Positions 7,404-17,510 of a DNA stretch of 64,000 nucleotides are shown in pieces. The translations under genes and the position numbers were made by a program. Below the pieces are notes generated by a model, which was given only the letters and a program-made list of their open reading frames with translations, was not told the DNA's origin and made no database searches. The stretch is from Candidatus Cryosericum hinesii (GTDB taxonomy: Bacteria; Caldisericota; Caldisericia; Cryosericales; Cryosericaceae), in the NCBI RefSeq assembly GCF_003570985.1, contig NZ_QXIW01000007.1:22066-86065 (forward strand), read 5' to 3'. How positions within the stretch are numbered: the first letter of the stretch is position 1; each line of letters starts with the position of its first letter.

Positions 7404-10400
7404 TTATTTTGCCGCTGTCAGGGTAGCCAGGACAACGAAGTCCTGCTCGTCGGCGGTCTCGCGGACAAGGATGATGGGTGACTCGACGGCTATGGCAGTC
7501 GGGCTGGAGGGGCACTGGGACGCTGTAGTTGCGCCGCTGTGGGACAAGCGTGCCAGAGGCGTGCAGCTGCTGCACACGAAGTACTGCCCATTTTCCTGCG
7601 TGATGTGCAGGGTCGCTTGGTCCAGGTTGCGGAACATGGCAGGAACGTCCCGGTTGTCAGGCTTGAATTTGCAGAAACTAATGTACGTGTCTCCCGGATC
7701 CAGTTCGTGGCTCCAGACGGACTGCGGCAGGGTCGCGGGGTCCATTACCGGCGTGACGTCCGATGGATACGCCAGGGGCGGGCTGAGCAGTTGTCCCAGC
7801 AGCGGACGCTCGCAGGGTGGCACGAACATCGTGAGCCGCGAGCGGGCCCGTGTGCAGGCGACATACCAGATGCGTCGCTCTTCTTCGTCGATCTTCCACT
7901 GGTCGGTGCCGACCAGGATGACGTCGTCGAACTCAGTGCCCTTGGACTTGTGCATTGTGTCCACAGAGATCTGGGGTCCCTCGCCGAACGCGCGCGTCGA
8001 GGCGGTCGATGGTTCAAACAGCCATCGCACCAAATCGTGCAGGAGGTCCTGTCCGGTCAGCTCCTCGGTGTCGTCGCATACAAGGTCGCGTATCCAGTCA
8101 TGCGCCTCCTGCATCTGCCAGTCGCACAGGCTCTGTGCCTTCTGTAGGCTATCGCACAGGGCTGTCAATGCACTCGGCGTGTACAGGCTGTTGGGGTTGG
8201 CTGTTAGCTCGTTCTTCACCAGCCACATGGACAGCGGCAGGTAGCTGCAGTGGCGCTGGTTGAGGTCACTGAACGCGATGCCCTCGTGGTGCAGCGTCCA
8301 TCGGATGTGCGCGATGTCTTTGTTGGCCTTCCCCAGGATGGCGATCCTGCGGCCTGTTGACTGGCGCACGAGCTCCACGATGGTGGCGGATTCCTCGGCG
8401 CGCGACCGGTACTCTGCCCAAAACACCGAATGTGGCTGGGACGCGGGCTGTGGGTCATTGGCGCGGAGCGTCATGTCCTTCTTCATACGGTCGTGGTTGC
8501 CCTCGATGAGGCGGTTGGCGAACGTCACAATGCCAGGGAGGGACCGGAAGTTGATGCTCAGGCCGTACTGCACGGCGTCGTAATCCTTCTCGAAGGCTTG
8601 GATATGCCGGACGTCGGCCCCGTTGAAGGCATAGATGTTCTGGTCGTCGTCGCCGATGGCAAAGATGTACTGGCGCTCGCCCGACTCACGCAGCCTCCCC
8701 ACCAGCGCGCTGACCATGCGGTACTGGTCGGCCGTGATGTCCTGATACTCGTCGATCAGCACATAGCGGTACGGCAGCGGTATCCGCTCGGTCTCGGCAT
8801 GCCGTTCCAGGATGTTCGCCGCTGCCGTGATGGCGTCGGCAAAGCGCTGGTCCTTGTGCTCGCCGCGCAGGATGTCCATGACGTTAATGTGGCAGACCTC
8901 GCCAAGGGCAAAGGAGTGAAACGTGTGGACAGCGACAGAGAGTGCCGTGTCACCCAGCAGCACGCGCAGGCGCCTGCGGATCTCCTGCCGGGCCGCGTGG
9001 TTGTAGACCAACACCAGGATGGTGGCCGGATTCACCTGCTCGTTGGTGATCAGGGCGACCACCTTGGCCACCAGCAGGCGCGTCTTGCCCGACCCGGGGC
9101 CTGCCAGGACCATCACTGCGTCCTGTTTGCTGTCCAGCACCGCTTTCTGCTCAGGAGACAACTCCTCGAAGTTCTTGTCTGTCGCGACGGATTTCTGCCA
9201 TGTGACCGGCTTGTAGGCGATGGGCTCGACATCCGCCAGGTGCGTCTTGATGAATTCCTTTTCGGACAGGCGGAAGTAGTCGGTGAGGAAGGACGTATTG
9301 GCTTTCCCAAACAGGTTGCCCACGCCGAGGCGCTTGCCTAGGATCAGCAAACAGTACTGTTCCATCGCCCGCACCTTGAAGAACTGCTCATCCTGCATCT
9401 TCCTCAGGTCCTGGCCATGGATGGTGCCAACCTTCTTTGTGACTGTCACGTTCAGGCTCATGACGGGCGAGAACAGGCCGGGCACCTCCAGCAGGGTGAT
9501 GAAGCGGAGCAGCGAGAGGAGTCGTACGCCGGCGTCCAGGATACCGGGTGTCTCCTCACCCAAGTCCAGACGGGCTGTCAGGTCTGCTGCGTCCACGGTA
9601 ATGACCGTGTGAGGAGAGTTTCCTGCCAGTTCCAGGAAGATCTGCATGGCGCGCAACGTCCCCAGACACTGCGCCTCCAGCATGCCCACCGGCAGCGGAT
9701 CATGTGATGCCTCTCCCTCATGCTCCATGAGTGTCACCGAGAATCGGTCCTTCTGCTTCTTGCGGAACTTGAGGAACCGTACGCACGAGAGGCAAGACAG
9801 CAGCTCGTACAGCCGTGAGTGTTCTGTGATGATCGTGGAAGATGCTCGTTCGACGCGGGGCACGATGGTGTCGGCGTCCACCACCAGTGTCAGACCGGGC
9901 GAGGCACCATCAGACGGGTGTTGGGCGTCTTCCCGCAGGAGCGCATACAGGGCTTTCATCTGTGTCGTCAGCTGCTCCAGCTCCGGCAGAATCTCCTTGA
10001 CTTTTTTGGCACGCATGGTTAGCCGCAGCTGCATGCTGTACTCCAGAATGTGGAGTTGGCGCAAGGTCTCCATCGTGTTCCAGACCAGCTGCCTCTCGAC
10101 GCCCAGGGCCACCAGCATGCCATCCGTATTCACCACCCAAGCGCTCGCATCGTCCGTGGAAGTCGCCTCAACGTGGTCGAACAGATAGGTCGCGATCGCA
10201 CGCGTACGGGCGACCATGCAGGCTGACTGCTCCAGCAGGACCAGTGCGGCGTCTTTGCCCATCAGCAGCTTGATCGAAACGGCCTGGCCGTGGTTCAGGC
10301 CACGCTGCGCCGCATCCTGCAGCTCCAGGAAGTGCAAGGCAACCTTGGTACGCGTGTCGTAGTCGCGGTCATCGAGGCCAAAGGAAAGCTCACCGTCATC

Positions 10401-12359
10401 GCCCTGGATGATCTCGCCCGACGTCAGCTCCAGGTGTGTCGAACCCGTCTCCCGTACACGGTTGCGCAGCGAGCTGAAAATGCCGACCAGATCGCGGCGG
10501 CCAATCTGGTGCATCAGCAGCATGTTGTACATGGCGCTGATGTCCTGCTCGCTGTAGATGGCCAGCGTGTCCGAGGGCAATCCATCCCGGCCCGCGCGCC
10601 CAATTTCCTGGACATACGACTCGAGCGAATCCGGTGCGTCCACGAGCACGACCGTGCGCACGTCCTTCTTGTCGATGCCCATGCCGAATGCCGTCGTCGC
10701 GACCATGACGCGGACCTCGCTGTCCTGAAACGCTTGCTGCTTGATCGCGCGCGTCTGGGCATCTAGCCCTGCATGATAGAAATCCGCCTTGATCTCGTTG
10801 TCGCTCAGGAAGGCAGCATACTCCTCGGTCTTGAGGCGTGTCCGGGCGTAGACAATCGCCGGGCCGTCATTCGCCTGCAGGACATGCAGCAGCTCTGGCT
10901 TCTTGCGGTCTTCGGGCAGTTCCTTGATGTGGTAGCTCAGGTTGGTGCGTTCCTCCTCGGGGGTGAAGCGTGTGAATGGCTGGGTCAGGCAAAGGGCGAA
11001 CTGCTGCTCGATCTCCTCCACGACCTCCGCCTTGGCGGTTGCGGTGAAGCAGCTGATGGGCACCACCGTTCCCGTGATGGAAAGGATGGCCGTGGGAATG
11101 TAGGCGTAGTCGACGCGGAAGTTGTGCCCCCACTGCGAGATGCAGTGTGCCTCGTCGACGACCCAGCGCCCGATTTCGCGGGACTCCAGCAGTTCGATCG
11201 TGCTGTGATTGCGTAGCTGCTCCGGGCTGATGAACAGCAGATCGACGTTGCCCAGCCGTACCTGGTCGAACACATCCTTGCGCTCCAGCGGCGACAGCGC
11301 GCCACCCAACAGTGCCACGTTCGTGATCTCGAACCGCTGCCTCAGTCCGGTAACCTGATCTTGCATCAGGGAAACGAGAGGGGACAGTACCACCGTCAGG
11401 GTCTTGCTGCGCTCCGCCTGCATGAGGGCCGGCAGTTGAAAGCACAGTGATTTTCCGCCGCCCGTGGGCAGAACGGTCAGCACATTCTTGCCAGCCAAGG
11501 CCGCCTGGACAATCGCCTCCTGGTTGGGCCTGAAGTCGTCAAAGCCAAACAACTGGCGCAGCTTCTCACGCGGGCTGGAGGACCGGCACCAGGTGCACGA
11601 GGGATCATCGCAGGTGGACTCGCGCAGGTCGTGAAGGAACTGAGGGACCCAGGGCGCCTGCTCGCGCGGCCATTTGCCGATGACCGAGACGCCGTCCTGT
11701 TTGTCGATCCATGCGAGCACGACTGCCAGAGCCCATGCGCCCATCTCGTCGTCCCATGCCTGCTGGACGACAGCGGGCAGGGTGTGTAAACACAGGCGCG
11801 GTCCCCATAGCTGCTTCACAGTTGCCAGCAGCTGCTCCTGCGTGAGTATGGTCCCGTCGCCGATTAACTGGGACGTGATGTCAGCGGTCTTGGCGCATCG
11901 AGCAAGCAGAGTGACCAGGACTGACCGCACGTCAGCTGGGAAGCCGGCAAAGGCCGCGGCCTCCTCATTCATCAGCTGGACAGATGCCTGCGAATCCTTG
12001 ACCGGGTCATTCTGCGCCAGCGGGTATGGCTTGTAGTCCTTGTACAGGTGGTGATAGGGATTGGTGGGGAACGCGACCGGACTCAGGTACAGCGTGTCGA
12101 TGACCGGCTTGTTGCCAACCGCCGGCTGCATCGTAGGGAAGCGCTGTTCCAGAAACGGGATATCGGAGTCAATAATGTTGTGTCCTACCAGGATATCCGC
12201 CAGCTCTATCTGCTCGATCAGGTCTCCGATCTCCTTGGCAGCACGCATACCAGTCTCAGGGCTCACCTGGTCTGCGGTGGTGTACACTGCCCACCCGGCA
12301 CTGATGAGGTGTTCGCCCTTTCGGTCCCTCTCTATGTCAAACGCGCACAGTCGTTTCAT
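7404..12359 (-). CDS. exonuclease-RecQ-UvrD fusion helicase
   Basis: A 1651-residue fusion of three DNA-processing modules. Residues 1 to about 180 form a DnaQ-like DEDD exonuclease (AFDIE, HNIIDSDIPFL). A Cys cluster (CDDPSCTWC) precedes a RecQ helicase with RPNQ, LPTGGGKS (about 290-300), VDEAHCISQWGH (about 400) and EIGRAGRDG (about 590). From about residue 1070 a UvrD/SF1 helicase follows: AGPGSGKT (about 1086), LIDEYQDI (about 1200), GDDDQNIYAFNG, NFRS, HKSKGTEFDD and YVACTRARSRL (about 1500). A short Cys-containing tail ends it. Expected role: 3'-5' unwinding with nuclease trimming in repair or anti-phage defence. ATG 12359 follows AGGATAGG. It is monocistronic. Such fusions are known in scattered bacteria, but the biological role is unsettled. 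Confidence 0.9.
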   Translation of the reverse strand: MKRLCAFDIERDRKGEHLISAGWAVYTTADQVSPETGMRAAKEIGDLIEQIELADILVGHNIIDSDIPFLEQRFPTMQPAVGNKPVIDTLYLSPVAFPTNPYHHLYKDYKPYPLAQNDPVKDSQASVQLMNEEAAAFAGFPADVRSVLVTLLARCAKTADITSQLIGDGTILTQEQLLATVKQLWGPRLCLHTLPAVVQQAWDDEMGAWALAVVLAWIDKQDGVSVIGKWPREQAPWVPQFLHDLRESTCDDPSCTWCRSSSPREKLRQLFGFDDFRPNQEAIVQAALAGKNVLTVLPTGGGKSLCFQLPALMQAERSKTLTVVLSPLVSLMQDQVTGLRQRFEITNVALLGGALSPLERKDVFDQVRLGNVDLLFISPEQLRNHSTIELLESREIGRWVVDEAHCISQWGHNFRVDYAYIPTAILSITGTVVPISCFTATAKAEVVEEIEQQFALCLTQPFTRFTPEEERTNLSYHIKELPEDRKKPELLHVLQANDGPAIVYARTRLKTEEYAAFLSDNEIKADFYHAGLDAQTRAIKQQAFQDSEVRVMVATTAFGMGIDKKDVRTVVLVDAPDSLESYVQEIGRAGRDGLPSDTLAIYSEQDISAMYNMLLMHQIGRRDLVGIFSSLRNRVRETGSTHLELTSGEIIQGDDGELSFGLDDRDYDTRTKVALHFLELQDAAQRGLNHGQAVSIKLLMGKDAALVLLEQSACMVARTRAIATYLFDHVEATSTDDASAWVVNTDGMLVALGVERQLVWNTMETLRQLHILEYSMQLRLTMRAKKVKEILPELEQLTTQMKALYALLREDAQHPSDGASPGLTLVVDADTIVPRVERASSTIITEHSRLYELLSCLSCVRFLKFRKKQKDRFSVTLMEHEGEASHDPLPVGMLEAQCLGTLRAMQIFLELAGNSPHTVITVDAADLTARLDLGEETPGILDAGVRLLSLLRFITLLEVPGLFSPVMSLNVTVTKKVGTIHGQDLRKMQDEQFFKVRAMEQYCLLILGKRLGVGNLFGKANTSFLTDYFRLSEKEFIKTHLADVEPIAYKPVTWQKSVATDKNFEELSPEQKAVLDSKQDAVMVLAGPGSGKTRLLVAKVVALITNEQVNPATILVLVYNHAARQEIRRRLRVLLGDTALSVAVHTFHSFALGEVCHINVMDILRGEHKDQRFADAITAAANILERHAETERIPLPYRYVLIDEYQDITADQYRMVSALVGRLRESGERQYIFAIGDDDQNIYAFNGADVRHIQAFEKDYDAVQYGLSINFRSLPGIVTFANRLIEGNHDRMKKDMTLRANDPQPASQPHSVFWAEYRSRAEESATIVELVRQSTGRRIAILGKANKDIAHIRWTLHHEGIAFSDLNQRHCSYLPLSMWLVKNELTANPNSLYTPSALTALCDSLQKAQSLCDWQMQEAHDWIRDLVCDDTEELTGQDLLHDLVRWLFEPSTASTRAFGEGPQISVDTMHKSKGTEFDDVILVGTDQWKIDEEERRIWYVACTRARSRLTMFVPPCERPLLGQLLSPPLAYPSDVTPVMDPATLPQSVWSHELDPGDTYISFCKFKPDNRDVPAMFRNLDQATLHITQENGQYFVCSSCTPLARLSHSGATTASQCPSSPTAIAVESPIILVRETADEQDFVVLATLTAAK

Positions 12360-12558
12360 CCTATCCTGCTAGTAGCATAGCACACGGACATTTGCATGTC
12401 ACGTGACATTAAGCCAGATGCCCCGCCAGGAAATATTGTTGGTGCCAAATGCAGTCAGGAGATTTACCCCTGACTTTCCTGGTGCACACGTATCATAGAA
12501 GACTGTCTACTGCTCGCAAGGGAGGCGCGTGTATGACTGCGACGCCGCTGTGCGAGAG

Positions 12559-13734
12559 TCAAACATCGGTTAGTTGTTCTGAAGTTCCGTTTTCCACTTC
12601 TTTTTGCTGCACCTCGAGGGCATGGATGTTCTCGAGGATTCCGTCAAGCTTATGTGTTCGCACTCCAGTAAGTTCTTTGAAATCTTCCTCGACGTTCTGG
12701 ATGTGCTTTTCGAGCTTTTCGTACTTATCCGTAAACTGTCCCCACTGTTTATCGAACTCGGTGAACTTCGCCAGGATTTGGCCAACGTTCTGTTGACTGG
12801 AGAACGTGTCGGTTGCTTGATGGATAATGGCAAGCACAGCGAACAACGTTGATGGTGAGCACAAGATGACATGTTGGTTCAAGGCTTTGTCGAGAAGCTG
12901 TGGGTCCTGCTCTTGTGCAAAGGCGAACACCGACTCAACCGGAATAAAGAGGAGGACGCAATCGACTGTTCCATTTCCTGGATCGATATATCCTCGTGAG
13001 TTGATCTCTTTAACACGTTGCTGCACGTCTGATAGAAATTTCTTCGTGAACGAGGATCGTTCTTCCTCTGTGGCAGCACTGATGACACACATATAGTTGT
13101 CCAGCGGGAATTTGACATCCATGTTCAATCGCAGGTTTTTGGGAAGGAAGAATGTGAAATCCGGGCGATTGCCGGAAAGCTCCTCTTTTTGTTTCCGATA
13201 ATTGACGTCTTCCCTAAACCCAGCGGCGCGGAGAATGTCGTCAGCCATGCGCTCACCCCACTGCCCACGCGTTTTGCCGCTGGCAAGGGCTTCCTTGAGA
13301 GCAGTAGTTATATCGGTAAGTCTACTGGTTTGCGAAGACGCATTAGTGAGTTGTTGCGTAAGCCCGCCAAACTGGTTTTCTCCCTTTTCCTTGAGTTCAT
13401 GTATGGCGCTCTGGACCTTAGTAAGTTCGGTGTTCATCGTTCCCAGTGTCTGGTCTATAAGGGCTTTTTTATTGTCCAGGTATTGAGCTGCTTGGCCCTG
13501 TTGCTCTGCCAGTTTACTGCCGGCGATTATTGACAATTGGTTTGTAACGGGGCCAAGAGCGTCCATCGAAAGGCTTTTGAATGATGCGGCAGCTTGACTG
13601 CTGAACGCTTCTCTTGCTTGATCGATTGTCTTCTGATTGTTTGTTGCTTGCGCGTGACGCAGCAGCAAGCCAATAGCGATTCCAATAACAACTCCTATCG
13701 CAATGCCAATGATAAGGAATGACCATGCATTCAT
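12559..13734 (-). CDS. rmuC: DNA recombination protein RmuC
   Basis: A 391-residue protein with an N-terminal membrane anchor (IGIAIGVVIGIAIGLLL, about residues 8-28), a long coiled coil to about residue 130 and a RmuC nuclease-like domain. The domain contains RGQWGERMADDILRAAGF and the core NLRLNMDVKFPLDNY, with the Asp-x-Lys expected of the PD-(D/E)XK superfamily, then LLFIPVESVFAFAQ and CSPSTLFAVL. RmuC limits inversions and processes aberrant DNA. The frame is open upstream, but ATG 13734 has GGGAGG seven bases upstream and begins directly with the membrane helix. It lies between the giant helicase and the defence island, all with DNA-related roles. Confidence 0.93.
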   Translation of the reverse strand: MNAWSFLIIGIAIGVVIGIAIGLLLRHAQATNNQKTIDQAREAFSSQAAASFKSLSMDALGPVTNQLSIIAGSKLAEQQGQAAQYLDNKKALIDQTLGTMNTELTKVQSAIHELKEKGENQFGGLTQQLTNASSQTSRLTDITTALKEALASGKTRGQWGERMADDILRAAGFREDVNYRKQKEELSGNRPDFTFFLPKNLRLNMDVKFPLDNYMCVISAATEEERSSFTKKFLSDVQQRVKEINSRGYIDPGNGTVDCVLLFIPVESVFAFAQEQDPQLLDKALNQHVILCSPSTLFAVLAIIHQATDTFSSQQNVGQILAKFTEFDKQWGQFTDKYEKLEKHIQNVEEDFKELTGVRTHKLDGILENIHALEVQQKEVENGTSEQLTDV

Positions 13735-13943
13735 ATAACTGCCTCCCTTGTGACATGAACAACACACATGTGTAAACTCATTATGGAAGAATTTGCAATG
13801 ATAGCCAGCAGAAGGTTTTGCTGAAAAAGGAGCGGTCCAAGCCGTCCACTGAAACCAGATGATTTGTTTAGGATATGCCGAAGCACATTGACAAACCCGC
13901 CAATCGGCTACAGTAGTACTGTCGACTGTGTTGGAGGGTGGAA

Positions 13944-14861
13944 ATGCTTCCTGCGTTCTTGGGTATCACAGACAACAACTGGTTTGACTCTCTGCGGAGG
14001 AACCAGATCACCGACGAGGTGAATTTCTGGATTCCCAGCGCTCCGGCACGCAGACATGTCGAACCCGGTTCACTCTGGCTCTTCAAGCTCAAGGCACCCC
14101 TGAACTTCATTGCTGGAGCCGGCGTGTTCATGCACTACTCAGTCCTGCCGCTGCAGATGGCTTGGGATGCATTTGGCGTCGGCAACGGTGTGCCGACAGT
14201 GGACGCGTTCCGCGATGCCATCATGCGGTACAAGCACCCCGGTGCAGATTCCTGGAACACGGACGTGGGCTGCGCAGTGCTCGATCAGGTCGTCTATCTG
14301 CCGCGGGAGCTATGGATCCCGTGTTACACGGGCAGTCTCGTGAGTGGGAAGCATATGGTCAGTGCCGATGATCAGGCCATCGTGCGTCAGGTACTCCGCA
14401 ACCTGGAGCTGACCCCATCAACGCCGCAGGTTCATGCACTGCCCTTCTACAGCCCCGACTACACGCCGCAGTACGCTCTACGTGAGGTCCGTCAGGGTCA
14501 GGGGACATTCCGCGTCGAAGTGACCGATGCCTATCATCGTCAGTGTGCCGTCAGCAGGGAGCACTCGCTGCCCGTGCTGGAGGCTGCCCATATTGTGGAG
14601 TGGTCAGACACCCACACCAACGACGTTACCAACGGTATCCTCCTGCGGGCCGACATCCACAAGCTGTTCGATGCCGGCTACGTCACCATCGACCCTGACG
14701 GCTATCGGTTTGTGGTCAGCAAGCGCCTCAAAGAGGACTACGACAATGGCAAAGAGTACTATCAGCTCCACGGCTCGCGCATCCTGTTGCCCGAGGATCC
14801 GAACGCGTGGCCGAATAGGCTGATGCTGATGAAACACAGCGATCTTCTTTACAGCGACTAG
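13944..14861 (+). CDS. HNH endonuclease (restriction-type)
   Basis: A 305-residue protein with a C-terminal HNH domain (about residues 200-260): RQCAVSREHSLPVLEAAHI, then NGILLRADIHKLFDAGYVTI. This is the arrangement of HNH domains fused to DNA-recognition modules in stand-alone restriction enzymes. The N-terminal 180 residues form a separate domain (GSLWLFKLKAPLNFIAGAGVF) that resembles the modified-base or target-recognition part found in such proteins, though this is less certain. A GTG at 13938 is in frame, but GGAGG at 13933-13937 fits ATG 13944 (six bases) best. The next gene starts 15 bases downstream on the same strand and also carries an HNH-like zinc site, so the two probably form a unit. 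Confidence 0.85.
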   Translation: MLPAFLGITDNNWFDSLRRNQITDEVNFWIPSAPARRHVEPGSLWLFKLKAPLNFIAGAGVFMHYSVLPLQMAWDAFGVGNGVPTVDAFRDAIMRYKHPGADSWNTDVGCAVLDQVVYLPRELWIPCYTGSLVSGKHMVSADDQAIVRQVLRNLELTPSTPQVHALPFYSPDYTPQYALREVRQGQGTFRVEVTDAYHRQCAVSREHSLPVLEAAHIVEWSDTHTNDVTNGILLRADIHKLFDAGYVTIDPDGYRFVVSKRLKEDYDNGKEYYQLHGSRILLPEDPNAWPNRLMLMKHSDLLYSD

Positions 14862-14876
14862 GAGAAATAGGGCAGA

Positions 14877-15722
14877 ATGTCCAGGCGGAGACAAGTCGAA
14901 GGGGTCTGCAGCATCTGTGGCAGGGAGGGCCCGCTAACATTTGAACATGTGCCTCCGCAGGCCGCATTCAACAAGAGCAAGGTACTGACTTGCAGTGGAT
15001 TTGACTACCTGAAGAGGGATCCAGAAAACCTCCCGTGGGAGATGAAGGGTGTTCGGGAAACTGTCGAGCAGGGTGGGGCCGGAGGGTATACCTTGTGCGA
15101 ACGCTGCAACAATACAACCGGCGCTTGGTATGCCCGTGACTACGTCCACTTCGTGGAATGCGCCATGCAATCGAGAGAACACTCAAGTCTGGTGTACGTG
15201 GGAGATGTAGCGTTTGTCGTCATGCGCTTTGAGCAAGTGTACCTTCTAAGGATCATTAAGCAGGTTCTGGCCATGTTTGCCTCGGTTTGCGGTCCTGGCC
15301 TAGCCAACGCAAATCCTGAACTGCGGCGTCTAGTCTTGGGCAAGGATGAACGGGGTTTGAACCCCGATCATGTCGGCATCTACTGCTACGCTTGGCAGGG
15401 AGAGATGCAGCGTCGGGCTGGCGTTTCCGGATGGATGGGGCTAACAGGCAGCTCTTGGCGCGAGCGAGTCCTAGCGGAATTCTCGACCATTCCCTTCGGC
15501 TTTGTGCTGGAGTTTGCCCCTCATGGCGGTACCGGATTGTGGGATATCACGGATTTTGCGAACCAGTTTTCGTATGATGATTCTGCCACATTCTCTTGGC
15601 CGGTGCCGATTCGCGAAAACAACACCATCTTCCCTGGCGACTTTCGCACGCGACAACAGGTTCTTGACACCTACCTTGAGAACCAGGCCAAAAAGCAGAC
15701 AGGGCAAGGTGACACGAGTTGA
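14877..15722 (+). CDS. HNH/treble-clef-like protein of unknown function
   Basis: A 281-residue protein whose N-terminus holds a zinc-binding HNH-like knuckle: CSICGREGPLTFEHVPPQAA (Cys11, Cys14, then Glu-His) and, about 55 residues later, LCERCNN. This CxxC...EHVPP...CxxCN layout is seen in a family of bacterial hypothetical proteins often annotated as HNH endonucleases. The remaining 200 residues carry no motif I recognise. It starts 15 bases after the HNH endonuclease; AGGAG at the end of that gene and GGG closer in could serve as its ribosome site. Function as a nuclease is inferred; structural zinc binding alone is possible. A 252-base gap to hsdM follows with no gene seen. Confidence 0.6.
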   Translation: MSRRRQVEGVCSICGREGPLTFEHVPPQAAFNKSKVLTCSGFDYLKRDPENLPWEMKGVRETVEQGGAGGYTLCERCNNTTGAWYARDYVHFVECAMQSREHSSLVYVGDVAFVVMRFEQVYLLRIIKQVLAMFASVCGPGLANANPELRRLVLGKDERGLNPDHVGIYCYAWQGEMQRRAGVSGWMGLTGSSWRERVLAEFSTIPFGFVLEFAPHGGTGLWDITDFANQFSYDDSATFSWPVPIRENNTIFPGDFRTRQQVLDTYLENQAKKQTGQGDTS

Positions 15723-15974
15723 TGCAAAGGCCACCTTGGGATGCCTGTGGCGTCCGGATTGAGGTACTCAGCCTTGACCCATAGGCATAGTCTCTCATGA
15801 TGGAATACAGCGCCTATATTGTTGGGAGTCGCCGGAAGACTGGTTCACGGTACCAAGGAAACTCGAAGACGGTAGTCCCGTGGGCTGTGCGAGCACAAGC
15901 TACTCGCACCTGACTACGCATTGCGCGGTTGGTAAAGCTTTGACGGCAGCACACGTGAGAAGGGGGAACTGATC

Positions 15975-17510
15975 ATGATCACTGGTGAGATTAAGAACAA
16001 GATCGACCGAGTATGGGACGCATTCTGGTCGGGCGGCATCTCAAACCCGTTGGAGGTGATCGAACAGATCACCTACTTGTTGTTCCTGCGCCGGCTTGAC
16101 GATCTCCAAACGCTGGCAGAGAACAAGGCGGCTCGAACCAAGAAATCCATGGAACGACGCATCTTCCCGGAAGGCAAGGATGCAATGGGCTGCCCCTACG
16201 AGAACTACCGCTGGTCACGCTTCAAGAACCTGAGTGCCGCAGAGATGTTTGATGTTGTAGAGAAGCACGTCTTCCCGTTTCTGCAGACTCTAGGTGGCGA
16301 CGACTCCACATACGCAAAACACATGAAGGACGCGCGCTTCAAGATCCCAACAGCAACTTTGCTTTCAAAGGTTGTCGATCTGCTGGCAGACGTGCCGATG
16401 GAAGACCGGGACACCAACGGTGATCTCTATGAATACATGCTCGGCAAGATTGCCACGGCAGGGCAGAACGGCCAATTCCGCACGCCACGCCACATCATCG
16501 GTCTCATGGTGGAGCTCGTTGCGCCAGCGCCCAATGACGTTGTCTGTGACCCAGCCTGTGGTACCTGTGGTTTCCTCGTTGCTACCGGCGAGTATCTGCG
16601 GAGAAACTACCCAGATATGCTGCATGATGCCAAATCCAACAAGCACTTCCACGACGAGATGTTCCATGGCTTCGACTTCGACAGTACCATGCTGCGCATC
16701 GGCAGCATGAACATGTTGCTGCACGGAGTGGAGAATCCTGACGTTCAGTACCGCGACTCGCTGGCACAAGAGCATGCCGGCGAAGAAGAGCGCTACACAC
16801 TCGTCATGGCCAATCCGCCGTTTGCAGGCAGCCTGGACTATGAGAACACGGCCAAGGACTTGCTGCAAATCGTCAAGACGAAGAAGACCGAGTTGCTCTT
16901 CCTTGCCCTGTTCCTCCGCTTGCTCAAGCCGGGAGGCCGTTCGGCAGTCATTGTGCCGGATGGAGTCTTGTTTGGCTCCAGCAAGGCACACAAGGAACTA
17001 CGTCGTATGTTGGTCGAGGATCAGAAGCTTGACGCCGTGATATCGTTGCCCAGTGGAGTGTTCAAACCCTACGCAGGAGTCTCTACTGACGTTCTGCTCT
17101 TCACCAAGACCAACAGCGGCGGCACGGACTACGTCTGGTTCTACGATGTACAGGCAGATGGCTGGAGCCTTGATGACAAGCGCACGCCCCTGCTGCTCGA
17201 AGATAAGCTTGGTGCAGTGCCACGGACCATCCTAACGGAAGGAGACTATGCTAAGAACAACCTGCCCGACGTCGTGGCTCGGTGGCAGCACCGCGACGAT
17301 AGTGAGCGCGAGAGACCACGTACTGCGCAGAGCTTCTGCGTTCCGAAAGACGAAATTGCCGCGCAGGGCTACGATCTTAGCCTCAACCGATATAAAGAGG
17401 CAGTGTACCAGGAGGTTGACCACCGCGCACCCAAGGAGATCCTTGCTGATCTTGCGAAGTTGGAACAGGAAATACAACAGAGTATGACGAAACTGGAGGA
17501 GATGCTGTGA
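15975..17510 (+). CDS. hsdM: type I restriction-modification methyltransferase subunit HsdM
   Basis: N6-adenine methyltransferase subunit of a type I restriction system, 511 residues. The N-terminal HsdM_N helical bundle (residues 1-150, including ISNPLEVIEQITYLLFLRRL) precedes the catalytic domain with SAM motif I, CDPACGTCGFLV (about 192), and the catalytic NPPF (about 280). Motif I carries Cys where DPACGTGG is usual, a mild change. It requires HsdS for specificity and works with HsdR. It is the first gene of a seven-gene operon: its stop overlaps the GTG start of hsdS by four bases. ATG 15975 has AAGGGGGAA upstream. Confidence 0.96.
   Translation: MITGEIKNKIDRVWDAFWSGGISNPLEVIEQITYLLFLRRLDDLQTLAENKAARTKKSMERRIFPEGKDAMGCPYENYRWSRFKNLSAAEMFDVVEKHVFPFLQTLGGDDSTYAKHMKDARFKIPTATLLSKVVDLLADVPMEDRDTNGDLYEYMLGKIATAGQNGQFRTPRHIIGLMVELVAPAPNDVVCDPACGTCGFLVATGEYLRRNYPDMLHDAKSNKHFHDEMFHGFDFDSTMLRIGSMNMLLHGVENPDVQYRDSLAQEHAGEEERYTLVMANPPFAGSLDYENTAKDLLQIVKTKKTELLFLALFLRLLKPGGRSAVIVPDGVLFGSSKAHKELRRMLVEDQKLDAVISLPSGVFKPYAGVSTDVLLFTKTNSGGTDYVWFYDVQADGWSLDDKRTPLLLEDKLGAVPRTILTEGDYAKNNLPDVVARWQHRDDSERERPRTAQSFCVPKDEIAAQGYDLSLNRYKEAVYQEVDHRAPKEILADLAKLEQEIQQSMTKLEEML

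Noticed and set aside
8430-9341. 303-codon plus-strand frame
   Set aside because: Exactly antisense to the UvrD part of the giant helicase, with low-complexity Val/Gln/Asp-rich translation and no ribosome site; a composition shadow.
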